From Primula veris (Eukaryota > Streptophyta > Magnoliopsida > Ericales > Primulaceae), in the NCBI GenBank assembly GCA_963682055.1, contig OY821750.1, positions 3,350,501-3,414,500 on the forward strand: DNA of 64,000 bases. The letters run 5' to 3'. A program made the translations under genes and the position numbers. The notes below the pieces were generated by a model. That model made no database searches. It saw nothing but the letters and a program-made list of their open reading frames with translations, and was not told where the DNA came from. Positions 1 through 11,268 of this stretch are shown here, piece by piece. Position 1 is the stretch's first letter. Each line of letters opens with the position of its first letter.

Positions 1-220
1 TATGCTATACATTTACATCATGATTCACGGGGAATTATATTTTTTATTCTAAACTCTTGCTGCTAAGCATTTCAAGTAAATTTGTAATAATTATTGAAGC
101 GTGATATAATAAGATTATTATGTGATATGAAAAGATTCACTAATAACAGCGGGAGTCAAACATGTTAAAAATTACGCGAGAGCTCTCTGAGAAAATCACC
201 CCCATAGATTATTTATCGGA

Positions 221-1302
221 TAAATTAACAAAACATACTATTTTTTAAATTAAATTAACAAAAACATATCTAAAAACTTTTCATTATCAAAAATATACCA
301 AACAAATTTAATATTGTTTATTCTCTTCTTTCTCTCTCTCTCTTCTTAATCTCTCTCTCTCTTCCGTTCTTCTCTCTCTCACCAATTCTTCTCTGTATAT
401 CTCTTTATGATCTTACTCTCTTTTTTCTTCATTGTTCTCTGTATTTTTTTTTCATATCACACTCAATCTCTCTTTCCTCCTCCACTATGAAAACCCGTCA
501 CTTACTACCGAACACAATCTACATTATATAAACATCCATATACATATAAATACAGATATATATATACGTAATACACAAATATTACACTGGTTGATACCCC
601 ATAATATATGAAAAATACATGAAATTGGTGAGATTGTTTTTTATTTATTGAGTTTTGAGACTATTGTAAAACTTGTGAATTTCAAGTTAAAATAGAAGAA
701 TCCGTATGTACAGTATTGAGAGAAATACATATGTATGGTATAAAGTTTTAAAATTAGAGTATGAAGTTTTGAAATTAGCGTCTGAAGTTTTGAAATTAGG
801 GTATGAAAATTTTAAATTAGGGTATGAAGTTTTGAAATTAGGGTATGAGGTTTTGAAATTAGGCTATGAAATTTTGAAATTAGGGTATCAAGTTTTAAAA
901 TTAGGGTATGAATTTTTTTTTAGATATTTGATTGTGATCCAGAACATTTAGTGTATGAAATTTTAAAATTAGGGTATGACGTTTTATAATTAACATATGA
1001 ATATTTTGTGAGTTTTTAGTCATTTTTAGATAGAGATGAGTGATTAACACGTGTTAGAAAGAGATGCGATTATCGTGTGTTAGAGAGCGAGAGGTGCGAT
1101 TAGAGAGAGAGTTGCGGTTAGAGAGAGAGGTGTTAGATTAGAGAGGGAGGTTAGATTATGGTCTGATTAAAATTATAGAAATAATAAGTATATATATGTA
1201 TGTTTTTGATAATTTAAATTATTAGGGTATGTTTTTGATAATTTAAATTATTATGGTATATTTTTGTTAATATAATAGCGGTATGGTATGTTTTTGTTAA
1301 TT
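221..1302. mobile_element. Non-autonomous TIR element with 21-bp internal repeats (copy 1)
   Basis: The left end reads taaattaacaaaacatacta. Its exact reverse complement is the right end of the second copy at 4421-5452. Here the right end is the close variant ggtatgtttttgttaatt. Between the ends lie a CT-rich tract (about 315-480), an array of 21-bp repeats (about 740-975) and a GA-rich tract (1080-1150), in the same order as in the other copy. No transposase is encoded. The superfamily is undetermined and I could not define a convincing target-site duplication. Confidence 0.6.
740..975 (+). repeat. 21-bp tandem repeat array
   Basis: About nine to ten imperfect copies of a 21-bp unit of the form gggtatgaagttttgaaatta. 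Because 21 is a multiple of three, the array is open in frame and would encode a YEVLKLG heptad. That is a by-product of the repeat; there is no other sign of coding function. Confidence 0.85.
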
Positions 1303-1562
1303 GCAATGATTGACTAGTAGATGCCAAGACTCATTTAAAAAAAACACATTCCGACATATTTTTATCAGCTTGAAAGTCTTTTATAGTACCCAAATCACAA
1401 TCAAAATAAGTCCATTGTAGAATATGCATATGATCATGGGGTTTGTGTCTACCTTGTTTACTACTAAACGAGATGCAGTTTAGTGTCAGGGACTCGGGAT
1501 ACATTCGTTCGTATCGATTTTGGTTTTATTATATTTGATAAATTTTTATTAGTTACTACTTT

Positions 1563-1767
1563 ATTTGATTAATGCAAATCTTCACGGTTTCATGACGGAA
1601 ACACAAATATGCGTCTCGTTTTTTTTTTCCGAAATGTATAATGACATGTTTTGAAAATTATGGTAAAATTTAAAAATTCAAAACATGTCATTATACCTCT
1701 CGAAAAAAAAAAAGCACGCATATTTGTGTTCTCGTCGTGAAACCGTGAACATTTGCATTAATCAAAT
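1563..1767. mobile_element. Foldback MITE
   Basis: A 205-bp imperfect palindrome. The left end atttgattaatgcaaat (1563-1579) is the exact reverse complement of 1751-1767. The arms continue inward through a cacggtttca/tgaaaccgtg pair, a homopolymer T/A pair and an aatgacatgttttgaa pair, around a short AT-rich loop near 1655-1675. It has no coding capacity. Confidence 0.75.
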
Positions 1768-1822
1768 ATTGATTTGAAGCGTTTTTGCAAAAAAAATGTC
1801 CAACTTAATGTGCATGTAACTT

Positions 1823-1876
<54 letters not shown>

Positions 1877-2899
1877 TCACACACACGTATATCCAGATAA
1901 GTCGAGAGAGAGAGAGATTGATAGATAAGAAAGACGACCGAGGGCGGTGACCGAAAGACGAGACCGTAGAAACTAGGAATCATGCTGCTTAATAGGTAAA
2001 TCTATAACCTTTGTTATCAATTTCTAGCATGTTAATTCCAATCCATGGGTATGTTGGAATACTTGTAATTGCAGTAAAAATGATCAAGTTGGTTATTTGA
2101 TAATTTTAATCTGAACGAGTTACAGAAGTTAAAACCAATTAGTTGCTCGAATTTTATATGTAATTTTGATCCGGGGTATGTAAATTGAGTTGTAGGGTTA
2201 AGGAAAGTATCATTAGGAATATCTACGAGCACTTTTTCCTTAGAACAACTCATTTTAGAGTAAGGGAAAGTTTTAGCTTGCATCTTAAACAAATCTAAGA
2301 ACAGGGTAATGGGTTGCACTACAATAAACAAAGGTAAGCATTTAAGTGTTGATTTTTGCTAAAAACCTCGTAGACTATATTTGAGAAACAAGGAAAGCAA
2401 ATGATTAATTAAATGAAGGGTCCAACTACCCAGGAGCATGTATTTGTGAAATCTAACATGATGTTTTGACCTTGCCATAGAACTAGTTAGCCTGGAGTAT
2501 TTTAGTTAGCATTCTATTTAAAAATAGGCTATAGCAACTAGAGATATAAGCTACATGGTAACTGATTGTTGAAGATAGCAGTTCACTGATAGTAATTGAT
2601 TTTATAAAGCTCTTGTACTTGTAATTAATAGTATAGCATTTGATATTTCCCGGTCATTAATGGTTTTGATGTATAAGTGTTTCGGGTTTTTCAACCCGAG
2701 TCAGTTGAGTGGGTTTTGTTTTACTACTATAAAGTATCTCATTGCATTTTCAGTGATTATTTCTCAAAACAATATTATCTGTATAAGTATATTTTATATC
2801 AAGAAAGAAAGAAAAGATTGAGATAAAGAAAATTGAAAAAAGAAAGAAAGAAAAACAGTTTCATATTGATGGTATGCTTATGAATTGTATTGCTATCAC
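1768..2899. other. Gene-free stretch with TA microsatellite
   Basis: Contains an (AT)n run at about 1826-1875 followed by a GA-rich tract. The open frame at 2032-2331 (minus) has no recognisable domain. No gene was seen. Confidence 0.6.
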
Positions 2900-3249
2900 G
2901 AGATAAAGGAGTCCAACGGAGAATCCCCTAATAAGAAGAAGTGGGTGACGTTGAAAACTAAACGAAAGAGTTTAGTTCTCAACAGTTAATTTAACGATTG
3001 TACATACTTTCGTTAACCGAAACGTTTTAAGAAATAGACTCAGCCGTCATGCTGTGGTGACCTTAATTACATAGTGCACGTATGATTTATACACATGAGA
3101 AAAAGATCGACGATAAAAAAATTGAGTAAGTCAATCGAGCTTCGTACCGTAACATAATACTTTCATTTGCGAACAAACAACACAGAGATTATTTATATTT
3201 CATTTCAGTTAATTTAAGTGATTTATAAGTTATGCAACTGGGAATTTTA

Positions 3250-3638
3250 TTAGCCCATTATTATATATTATAAGATTTTATCTCTCACTGAGCTCGTTTA
3301 GCTCACCCCTCCCTTTTTAAATATTTTCAGATTAGCAAGCAGTATTACAGTTGATATCAAGTCAATCGGGATCAGACAGACCTTATAAAAGTTTAAGTTA
3401 GTTTTCCGCTGCGATGTAATTTTGGTTTAACTTATATGATGGATAATTACTTGGTAAGTACCGTAGTTAAGATTGTTATTAATAAATGTATATATTTTTT
3501 AGTATATTCATTAGTCTACTATATTTATTTATATGTTGTTAAGTTAGGCTTTATCTATCACGTGCCGCTACACGTGTTATTCGGCCGTGTGACTTTCAAA
3601 TCGGGTTTGAGATGTTATATTTTTTTTGTTATCAGAGC
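3250..3638 (+). mobile_element. Probable gypsy-type LTR end with PBS-like site
   Basis: The text around 3285-3345 (cactgagctcgtttagctca, then a pyrimidine tract and ttttcag) resembles the 3' part of plant Ty3/gypsy LTRs. It is followed by a segment near 3565-3600 containing ggccgtgtgac. At 3627-3638 the sequence tgttatcagagc is one base from the usual plant initiator-tRNA-Met primer-binding site tggtatcagagc. The LTR's left end was not found, and no gag or pol reading frame follows. This is a relic called from general familiarity with such LTRs. Confidence 0.4.
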
Positions 3639-4420
3639 TGAAGGTCCTATGTTTTGATTTAGAATTGAAATAAGTTAGTTGAGCTCTGATGCCATGTCTA
3701 ATAGGTCCATCGGTTGTTGTCTAGCCTTTTTTGAGTTGTTTATTACATTCTTTAGTACTGTGACATCATATTTGGAAGTCTAGCAAGTTAGTGCTGAGGG
3801 TATTTTATAAGATTTGATATGTTGGTTTTTTTTTATCTAGATGCCACCTTAGAAATTTATGTTACTGATATGATATTGTAGCTGACGTTTGGGAAAAGTG
3901 ACATGTTATTAGCTCGAAATCATTTGCAAAGGTCCATGTGTTGTTTGATTTTTCTTCTTAAATTTTTGTTTTGTTTTTCGAAGAGTACTGTTCTAAGGAT
4001 GTTCATATACTAGATTGTGCATTTTTAATCCTAGTTACATGTATAGTACCTCCTCCTTTCTTATCAAACTACACAATGACTGTTAATAGTAAGTGAGATA
4101 GATATTTTGTATCATGTTTAAATAATCCAGAACTATGATTTCTTTTTTATCTTTATTTTAGTGTTGATTGGCATGGCAGTGTGTGTTAAGTTGATGACTG
4201 TATTGCTATTTTATAAATAATTGGTTTTAACACATTGCGGTATAGGCTATAGTATAGCGAAAAAAACTTTACTTGAAAGGGGAAACAGTTTTAAAGCCAT
4301 TGTGGTTGCGTATTCAAGGTGAGGTTAATGCTTGTAATATGTTTTTAGATGTGTAGGGGATAAGGAAATTGGACAAGGATGGATCGCGTTTCTTTAATTA
4401 TTATTCATCTTAAGCACCGT

Positions 4421-5452
4421 TAAGGAAGAGCAATTAACATAAACATAACTTTCGCCTATTATATTAATAAAAATATACACTCAAAAGTTAAATTATCAAA
4501 ACATATCTTCAATTAATAATTAATAAAAAACAAAAAATCTGATTCATTTCTCCCAATGTCTTTCCTTTCTCTCTCATCATTTCACTCTCTCCCGCTCTCA
4601 CCTTCTCTCCAATCTCTCTCTCTTCTTCTTCTCTCTCCCTTCAATATCTCTCCTCATCCTTCTCAATTTCTTCGATCTCTCATGTTTGCTCTCTATTTCC
4701 GATCTCTCTCTTCATACTAGCTCTATTTTTCTGATCTTTTTCTTCTCTTCCATCTCTTTCTTTCGTGGAGATTGAGACGGACACATCTATAGGAATGGGC
4801 GGCGAGGGTATAGAGCGAGATCGAAAACTCGAGGTGAATGTCGACGGAGATGCGATCGTCGAATGAGAGGCTCACGACGACGACGTGGTATTTCAAGATC
4901 GGAGAACGGGTAACAGTTGTATTTGTTAATTAGTGTATAATGTTGAAAATAAGTGTATGAATTACGTGAATTAAGAGTATGAAGTTAAAAATTATGTATA
5001 TGAATTATGTAAGTAAGGATATGAATTATTTAAATTGGGGTATGAATTTTGAAAATATGAGTGAACTTTTCAAATCAGTATATTAACTTTTGAAACAATG
5101 GTATGACCTTTTGTAATAAGGGTATGAAATATACAAATTAGAGTATGAACTTTTAAAATAAGTGTATGAACTTTTGAAATAAGGGTATGAAATATACAAA
5201 TTAGGGTATGAACTTTTGAAATAAGGGTATGAAATATACAAATTAGGGTATGAACTTTTGAAATAAGGGTATGAAATATACAAATTAGGGTATGAACTTT
5301 TGAAAAAAGAGTATGAATTTTTGGAATAAGGTTATGAAATATACAAATAAGGTTATGAAATTTTGGGTATGTTTTTGTTAATTAGAAATTTTTGAGTATG
5401 TTTTTATTAATTTAGTTTTAAAAGTAGTATGTTTTGTTAATTTATTCTTCCT
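4421..5452. mobile_element. Non-autonomous TIR element with 21-bp internal repeats (copy 2)
   Basis: Same architecture as the element at 221-1302: a terminal motif taaggaaga...aattaac, a CT-rich tract (about 4550-4770), then an array of 21/42-bp units built on gggtatgaacttttgaaata and gggtatgaaatatacaaatta (about 5030-5370). The right terminus is tagtatgttttgttaattta...tcttccta. The ends are inverted copies of each other over roughly 60 bp with mismatches. It appears to be inserted downstream of the LTR remnant at 3250-3638. Confidence 0.6.
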
Positions 5453-6967
5453 AAAATTAATAGTTCACTAATAATAGATACTAAAATTTTAGATTCTTGT
5501 TGAGCTTAGTATGTATATTGTTTGGCAGCAATTTATGTGTAATAAGTTGACTTATGAAGTAGGTTAGTCGATTTGAGGAGCCAACTGAATTTGTTATTAT
5601 TTTGAATGTATGCAAACAAAGTTCTTGATTTTGTTTGAATAATTGGTGATTGCAATTGTTTTGTTAGTGTCAGTGATACCCATTTCTTTCTTTTTTTTTG
5701 GAGAGAGAAAAACAATGTACGTGTGCATGTTTGTCTTGAGGTTGGAGTAATAGTTCAGCTTAGTTTTTTTTTATTTATTGTCAGGTTCAACTTTTAATCA
5801 TTTAAGGCAAACATGAAGTTATGTGTTTGATTATTTTGAGATTGATTTTGAAAGGTTGGAATTAAAGTTGATTTCCTAACTTCTTATAGGGATAATTAGG
5901 AATCAAACTTAAGGATTGCTTATTCATTTTATTTACATAGTTTGGAGATGGACTTTTAAGGTTTCGTTAGTTATGGAGTATGACAGTTTGAGCAGTTAAC
6001 GAAATTATATAATCGGCACTTGGCAGTGATGGAAAGATATTGTTATGTACTATATAAGGTGTTTTTGTAGTGTTAGTATTTTATTGAAGGCGTAATCTAA
6101 GAGTTGTTTTTATTTATATTATATTTTTGGTGATGTACCTGAAAATTCCTAACATTTATATAGTTTACTATCAGTACCCTTGCGAGATCTTAGTTTACTG
6201 AGTGAGGTATCTTCGTGTGAATTTTAAGTTGAAGGACCGGAAATTATGATAACTTGTACCTGACCTAAATTCTTTCATTGTAGCTAAGTACTAACTTGTA
6301 TTATTATTTATTGGGTACACTATCAATTGAGATAATCAGATTGCGTTTAAAGTTTAGAATTTCGTATTTTGAAGCAATAATTGGCAAGTGATGTGTGCAC
6401 AGGTGATGTGTGCAAGAGTTAGTATTTTGGAATTCAGTTGATTTAACAAGTTGTGGATATGGTATTGACTAATGAGGAAAATAGTTTTGATGATTAGTAT
6501 TTCAAGTAAAGACAAAGGGTTGGTGTTTTAGTGTAGCCGCACTTAATAGTTGCTAAACTGTTACTAAAATTTAGTCACAAACACTTTAGCAGCATAACCG
6601 AAAAAGTTTGGTGATGCTAAATGAACTTTTTATTGTAATATTTGCTTTTTGGGTCTATCGGACCTGTCACTTTATAATACATCATCTCAAGCTCCTTGTG
6701 TTGTTCCACAAACGTTCTATCGAAAGAGGGAGGTAACTTAGGGAGTAAAACAAGTCATTCCCCGTTCTTGCATATATAAGCCAATAAATGTATAAACATG
6801 GAGACGAATCTTCCGTCCATAACGAAGTGGTGCACCACATGAGAAATAGAAAATCAACGGTTGGGGAAAAGTGTTATTTGCATGGTCACGGCTGGGATTA
6901 AGGTTTGGAAAAACGGGAAATTAGGTACCAATTGGGACCAAACATTTTTGTCTCCAAAAAATTACAT
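5453..6967. other. Gene-free stretch
   Basis: AT-rich sequence with short open frames lacking recognisable domains. It may belong to the internal region of the decayed retroelement to its left, but I saw no gag or pol motif. Confidence 0.5.
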
Positions 6968-7287
6968 TAAAAACCTTAAACATTTGCAAAGTAGTTCCAG
7001 CTGACTCACCTTCCCAATTCTCAATTCCTCTTACATTCCTTGATCAAATATGGCTTCGAATTGAACCGGCCTCTCGCCTTAGTTTTTACGAATTCTTAGA
7101 ACCAAACATAGACTTTTCCAATATTATTCTTCCTAAGCTAAAGGACTCGCTCTCGGTTACTCTTAAACACTACCTTCTCCTCCCCAGAAACTTAACGTGG
7201 CCAAACGATTCAAACTTACCAGTCATCCAATTCACAAATGGCAACAGCCTTTCTCTTACTAAAGATGAAACACAAGCAAACTTTGAC
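6968..7287 (+). pseudogene. BAHD acyltransferase 5' fragment, left arm of inverted repeat
   Basis: Translates to the N-terminal region of a BAHD acyltransferase of the malonyl-CoA:glucoside type. The segment contains the family's usual LTFLDQIWLRIEPV and LSFYEFLEP stretches and a LPRNLTWP-like stretch. The start codon region and everything after about residue 115 are missing, so neither the HxxxD catalytic motif nor the DFGWG motif is present. It is 99% identical (317 of 320 bases by eye) to the inverted copy at 7548-7867. It cannot encode an active enzyme. Confidence 0.85.
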
Positions 7288-7302
7288 TATTTTTCTGGAG
7301 AT

Positions 7303-7486
7303 ATTTTTTGTGAATCAGCGGAACTTTGGACCTTGCACTACAACATATGTGACTTTTGGAGACAGAGTAATTGCCTGCAAATATATTTTTTGTATCTTGT
7401 GAATCAGCGGAACTTTGGACCTTGCACTACAACATATGTGACTTTTGGAGACAGAGTAATTGCCTGCAAATATATTTTTTGTATCT
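7303..7486 (+). repeat. 89-bp tandem duplication in the hairpin loop
   Basis: Two copies of a unit beginning gtgaatcagcggaactttgg, offset by 89 bp. They are almost identical, with a short insertion at the junction. They fill most of the spacer between the two BAHD arms. Their origin is unknown; the segment does not align with the continuation of the BAHD reading frame in either arm. Confidence 0.85.
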
Positions 7487-7889
7487 AAAAGTATTTGGAG
7501 ACAATTTGTTTGTCACCCACTTTGTCAGCTATACTTGGTATGGGAATGTCAAAGTTTGCTTGTGTTTCATCTTTAGTAAGAGAAAGGCTGTTGCCATTTG
7601 TGAATTGGATGACTGGTAAGTTTGAATCGTTTGGCCACGTTAAGTTTCTGGGGAGGAGAAGGTAGTGTTTAAGAGTAACCAAGAGCGAGTCCTTTAGCTT
7701 AGGAAGAATAATATCGGAAAAGTCTATGTTTGGTTCTAAGAATTCGTAAAAACTAAGGCGAGAGACCGGTTCAATTCGAAGCCATATTTGATCAAGGAAT
7801 GTAAGAGGAATTGAGAATTGGGAAGGTGAGTCAGCTGGAACTACTTTGCAAATGTTTAAGGTTTTTATGGATTTGTTTGGTTCTGCCAT
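7485..7889 (-). pseudogene. BAHD acyltransferase 5' fragment, right arm of inverted repeat
   Basis: Reads from an ATG at 7889 (MAEPNKSIK) through an N-terminal BAHD acyltransferase segment of about 120 residues. It then runs into spacer sequence and stops at 7485. Known members of this family transfer malonyl or other acyl groups from CoA to phenolic glucosides, using an HxxxD histidine that lies beyond this fragment. The start codon and first nine codons exist only in this arm, so it is probably the copy closer to the parent gene. The fragment is truncated and catalytically dead as protein. Confidence 0.85.
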
Positions 7890-8242
7890 GGGAGAGCAAA
7901 AAGAGATCTGTAACTGTAAGTAATAGTTGTGCAAGTAATAGCTCAGTATATTAAATAAAGGATAAATTAACAAAACATTAGTGTGATCATCTATACTATC
8001 AAAATTTTACCATTAACACTTGTATCGGGGACGAGTTTATACATTCTTTGGTCCTAATTGTAAATTGTGGGTTTAATTCTGGTATTGGGTACATGAAGAA
8101 ATTTACAATTGACTGAGTATTGTTTTATGAGGATCATATATAATCATGGGTGAATTCGTCTGGCTCTTTTCTTAGTCATCTGGATTGTGCGGGTGTAATA
8201 GATGATACACATACTCCAATGTTCATTGTGGGCGTTTAATGA

Positions 8243-8587
8243 GTGGCAAACTTCTCGGGTAAGCCGCAAAGTTATTTTATTGATACTTTTTTGGAAATCA
8301 CTCGACATGGTAGAGGCTTTCGAGACGAGTTTTGTGGGCTTTCTTATGACATTAGAAGTAACTCCATCACTTATTTTTCGTATGATCGAGTTGCATATGT
8401 TTGTCGAGACGACATTGAGTTTAATACATTGGGTTGTTGGTTCGGACGAGCGCCTAAAATCCCGAACATTCTTCACCATAGAGGGTGGAGGAGTGTCGGG
8501 TTTCCTCTTGATCGTAAAAGGAAACCTTTAACCGGTTCGAAGAGCACGTTTGAACTTTTGTTAGATCGTGGAAGACATTACCCTTGA
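8243..8587 (+). CDS. Unassigned open reading frame
   Basis: A 114-codon open frame, locally less AT-rich than its surroundings, with a plausible globular composition (GFRDEFCGLSYD, CWFGRAPKIP). I do not recognise a family. The same frame continues upstream with two stop codons, so it may be an exon or a decayed transposon fragment. A terminus-like sequence (taaattaacaaaacatta, 7963-7980), shared with the elements at 221 and 5452, lies just upstream. Confidence 0.15.
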   Translation: MANFSGKPQSYFIDTFLEITRHGRGFRDEFCGLSYDIRSNSITYFSYDRVAYVCRDDIEFNTLGCWFGRAPKIPNILHHRGWRSVGFPLDRKRKPLTGSKSTFELLLDRGRHYP

Positions 8588-9429
8588 GCATCCGGGTTAT
8601 CTGATGTCGAGCTTGAGATCGACCATGAAGTTAATGTCATTTGGATGAGATGATGAGACCAGATCTATTTAACATTATATTTTATTGTGTTTCGTAGTTA
8701 AGACTATAATTATATCTCTTTAGCATTTTCAATTTGTTTATTATTTCATATTTGACATTAGTAGTATTCTCATAGAATTGGAGTAGTGTTTGGTGAAAAG
8801 GTTTATATAAGCATCTATGCCCCTTTATTTTGATTAGGGTAAGATAAGAATAAACTATTGGACTCTTTCTCTCTCTTTCTATTTGCACACCTTATACCAT
8901 TATTTTATTTGTTTGGTTATTTATATTTAATCAGGATTATTATTTTCGGAAGAACACAATGGTTGAACCTTATTGATAGAAAAACACTGTTGTTCCATTA
9001 AATTGTCAATACTAGACATATATAAATAACCCAAGAAAACAAACACTAACAAACACTTTGCTAACAATATATACTCATAATAGTAGTGTATAACTTAAAC
9101 AATTCTCGTTCTTTTTGAAAATAGTGTAACTACTTAGAGACGGGTCGTTGTTTACGGAAAACTATGCCGAGTAAAAAAAAAATACAGATGGATAGAGTCG
9201 AACACATGAACAAAATTTTGATAATATCCGTTTTAACTTTCAAATGCATTAATTTGCTAAAAGAAACAAAATAATACATACTCATAATACATAACTCTTA
9301 AAACAAAATAATAAACAAGCACTAAACCCTAAGCCCTGCTTCTTCCCTTTCCCTCCTTCATTTGCAACCATCATAGCTAGCGTTCACCTACCATTACATA
9401 GTTCGTAAAGTACCATCATAACCCTTGAC

Positions 9430-9660
9430 CTAGTAAAACATGGTAGGAACATATGATCGCTCAATGAAATGTACACTATCGGGAGGCATCTGTGATTGGA
9501 ATATGACGTTTACATAACCTTTATCATCCCATGTTGTACCTTTGGAGTTCTTCACTCTCCAACAAATTTCTTCTCCTCTTTGAATTGTGTCGTATCCAGT
9601 GACAAGCACGGACTGCCGATACAGATAATCTTTCTTTTCATCCACGATAAATTCTCTAGA
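9430..9660 (-). pseudogene. Degenerate papain-like cysteine protease C-terminal exon
   Basis: The 77-codon frame ends in a segment matching the C-terminal part of peptidase C1A: SVLVTGYDT followed by CWRVKNSKGTTWDDKGYVNV. In active enzymes the first motif starts with the catalytic His; here that position is Gln. The conserved Trp after the Asn-Ser pair is Lys. The catalytic Asn is retained. A good acceptor (ttgtctag) lies just upstream at 9660, but no upstream exon with the Cys motif was found. It is an isolated exon of a dead or strongly diverged protease. Confidence 0.55.
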
Positions 9661-10779
9661 CAAGAATATAAAAAAAAGTTATTTGAACATCTCTTAGAGT
9701 TAAGTACAGAACATCGAAAAATAATGTCACTAATAACAACTATACTAGCAAAATATCATAATAAATACATATTTGGAAACAAAACTAATTATTTCCAATA
9801 ACTTTACAATCTTCCCGAAGGGATTCGACCTTAAAATCTTGTCCTTGCTAACTCGAACCATGACCAATTGATTCTTTTATAACAATATTAATTAGTATTG
9901 ATGGAAAACCAAACCATATTTCTCCACAACCAAATAATTTCTTGTTAATTAAAATTGTTTTGTTGCGAATATTGATTACATTGTTGCTAAGGGAAAACGT
10001 CATCGCCATTGCAAAACTTTGTTTAGAGAAATATATGAAAATGAATCCAATTTTAACAATTGAATAAGTATTTGTTATCAATCGCAACTATTTTCGTCCA
10101 CGATATTTTTGAATTTAATTATCACGATAACATAGCAAACAATATCTGAATTGATAGACTCATTCTTAGATGCATTTTAACACCTATCCAAGTTCCCATA
10201 CTTTCACCTAAGATTTAGAATCTCGAACTTGGTTACTCAATTGAAACACAGAAGATCCAATCACCAATCAACGACAAAAGAACAGTATTAGAATTTAAAC
10301 TAATACTAAGAGAGTAATTTCAAACATCATAAGAACCAACCATTTAAATAAGAGTTAGCATAGTCTCGGTCAAAACGGTTCGACCTAAAAGCGTGAAACT
10401 CTCACCAAACAACCATCAGATCAGAACAGAACACGTCAAAAAAAAAGAAAAAAAGCCGAAACAAGCCGCATTCATCAGTGAAAAGAGACAGACAAGTGGG
10501 ATGGACGGTGAAAGGAAAGAGACCTTTAACCTAAGATAAATCATTCTTTTAACTCAATTCACACACACATATTATAGTAGTATTGATAACAAAATTAAAT
10601 AATTGATTCTCAATTCATCATCAAATAGCAGTTGTACTTCCAATGGTGTATATGAGAAAGAGCAGCAATATAAAAAAATGTGGTTATAAAGTATAAACTA
10701 TATATTGGAGAATACTTCCAACTCAAAGAGTAGCTTGGATCATGAAATGCAGACAAACGGCAGAGGCTTATGGTTATGA
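9661..10779. other. Gene-free stretch
   Basis: AT-rich sequence with no recognised gene, RNA or clear repeat. Confidence 0.5.
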
Positions 10780-11268
10780 TTGAAAATAAGCTGAACCGTT
10801 CTTAAAAAAATTGTGTTTGGTTTGTTAAACTTTCAGTAGTTCACGTTCGTTTTCTTTCAAATCGAATTGAACATGAACAAGGATATACAGGTCATTCCGT
10901 AAATAAATCGAACATGACTATACCTTCGTTCGGTTTGTTAACATTCGTGTTCGTTAAAATATATATTATTTTATGTATGTAGATATATATCTATATATAT
11001 ACATATATATGTATAAACATACAAGAAATTTACATATTGTTTTGAAAATTTTAACCATACTTACTTTTTATTACATTCCTCAAATGATATGCCTTCTTTT
11101 TAATTTTTAAAGTTCTTTATAATCATTTTTTAGGTTTATGAAAAATTATTTCAGGTTCTCGAACAAACTGAACACGATTTAAGAAGTTCGTCACGAACGA
11201 AACTACTGAAAAAACTAACAGATCACGATCAGATTCGGTCGTTCGGTTTATTTACGGCCCTACTTATG
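10780..11268. mobile_element. MITE-like inverted-repeat element
   Basis: The left end (aaataagctgaaccgttc, then ttcagtagttcacgttcgtt) and the reverse complement of the right end (aaataaaccgaacgaccg, then ttcagtagtttcgttcgtg) are similar over about 80 bp. The middle is AT-rich and non-coding. The layout suits a hAT-like MITE, but the superfamily is a guess and the borders are approximate. Confidence 0.4.

Larger units (their letters stand above)
6968..7867. repeat. 320-bp inverted repeat forming a long hairpin
   Basis: Left arm 6968-7287 and right arm 7548-7867 are reverse complements differing at three positions, with no gaps. They are separated by a 260-bp spacer at 7288-7547. A transcript across the locus on either strand would fold into a stem of about 320 bp. 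The arms carry coding sequence of a BAHD acyltransferase. Near-identity implies either a very recent duplication or ongoing gene conversion between the arms. Confidence 0.92.

Noticed and set aside
706..951. 81-codon frame with a YEVLKLG heptad repeat that looks like a coiled coil
   Set aside because: The heptad is a direct consequence of a 21-bp DNA repeat inside a non-coding transposable element; the related copy at 5083-5283 gives a different peptide in another frame.
5083..5283. 66-codon frame on the minus strand with repeated SYPYFKS
   Set aside because: Same cause: frame-open 21/42-bp repeats in a transposable element.
7371..7619. 82-codon plus-strand frame across the hairpin loop and right arm
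   Set aside because: Spans the spacer duplication and the antisense of the BAHD arm; no domain.
9810..9865. Second B-box-like stretch (gggattcgacc)
   Set aside because: Does not fold as a tRNA and lacks acceptor pairing.
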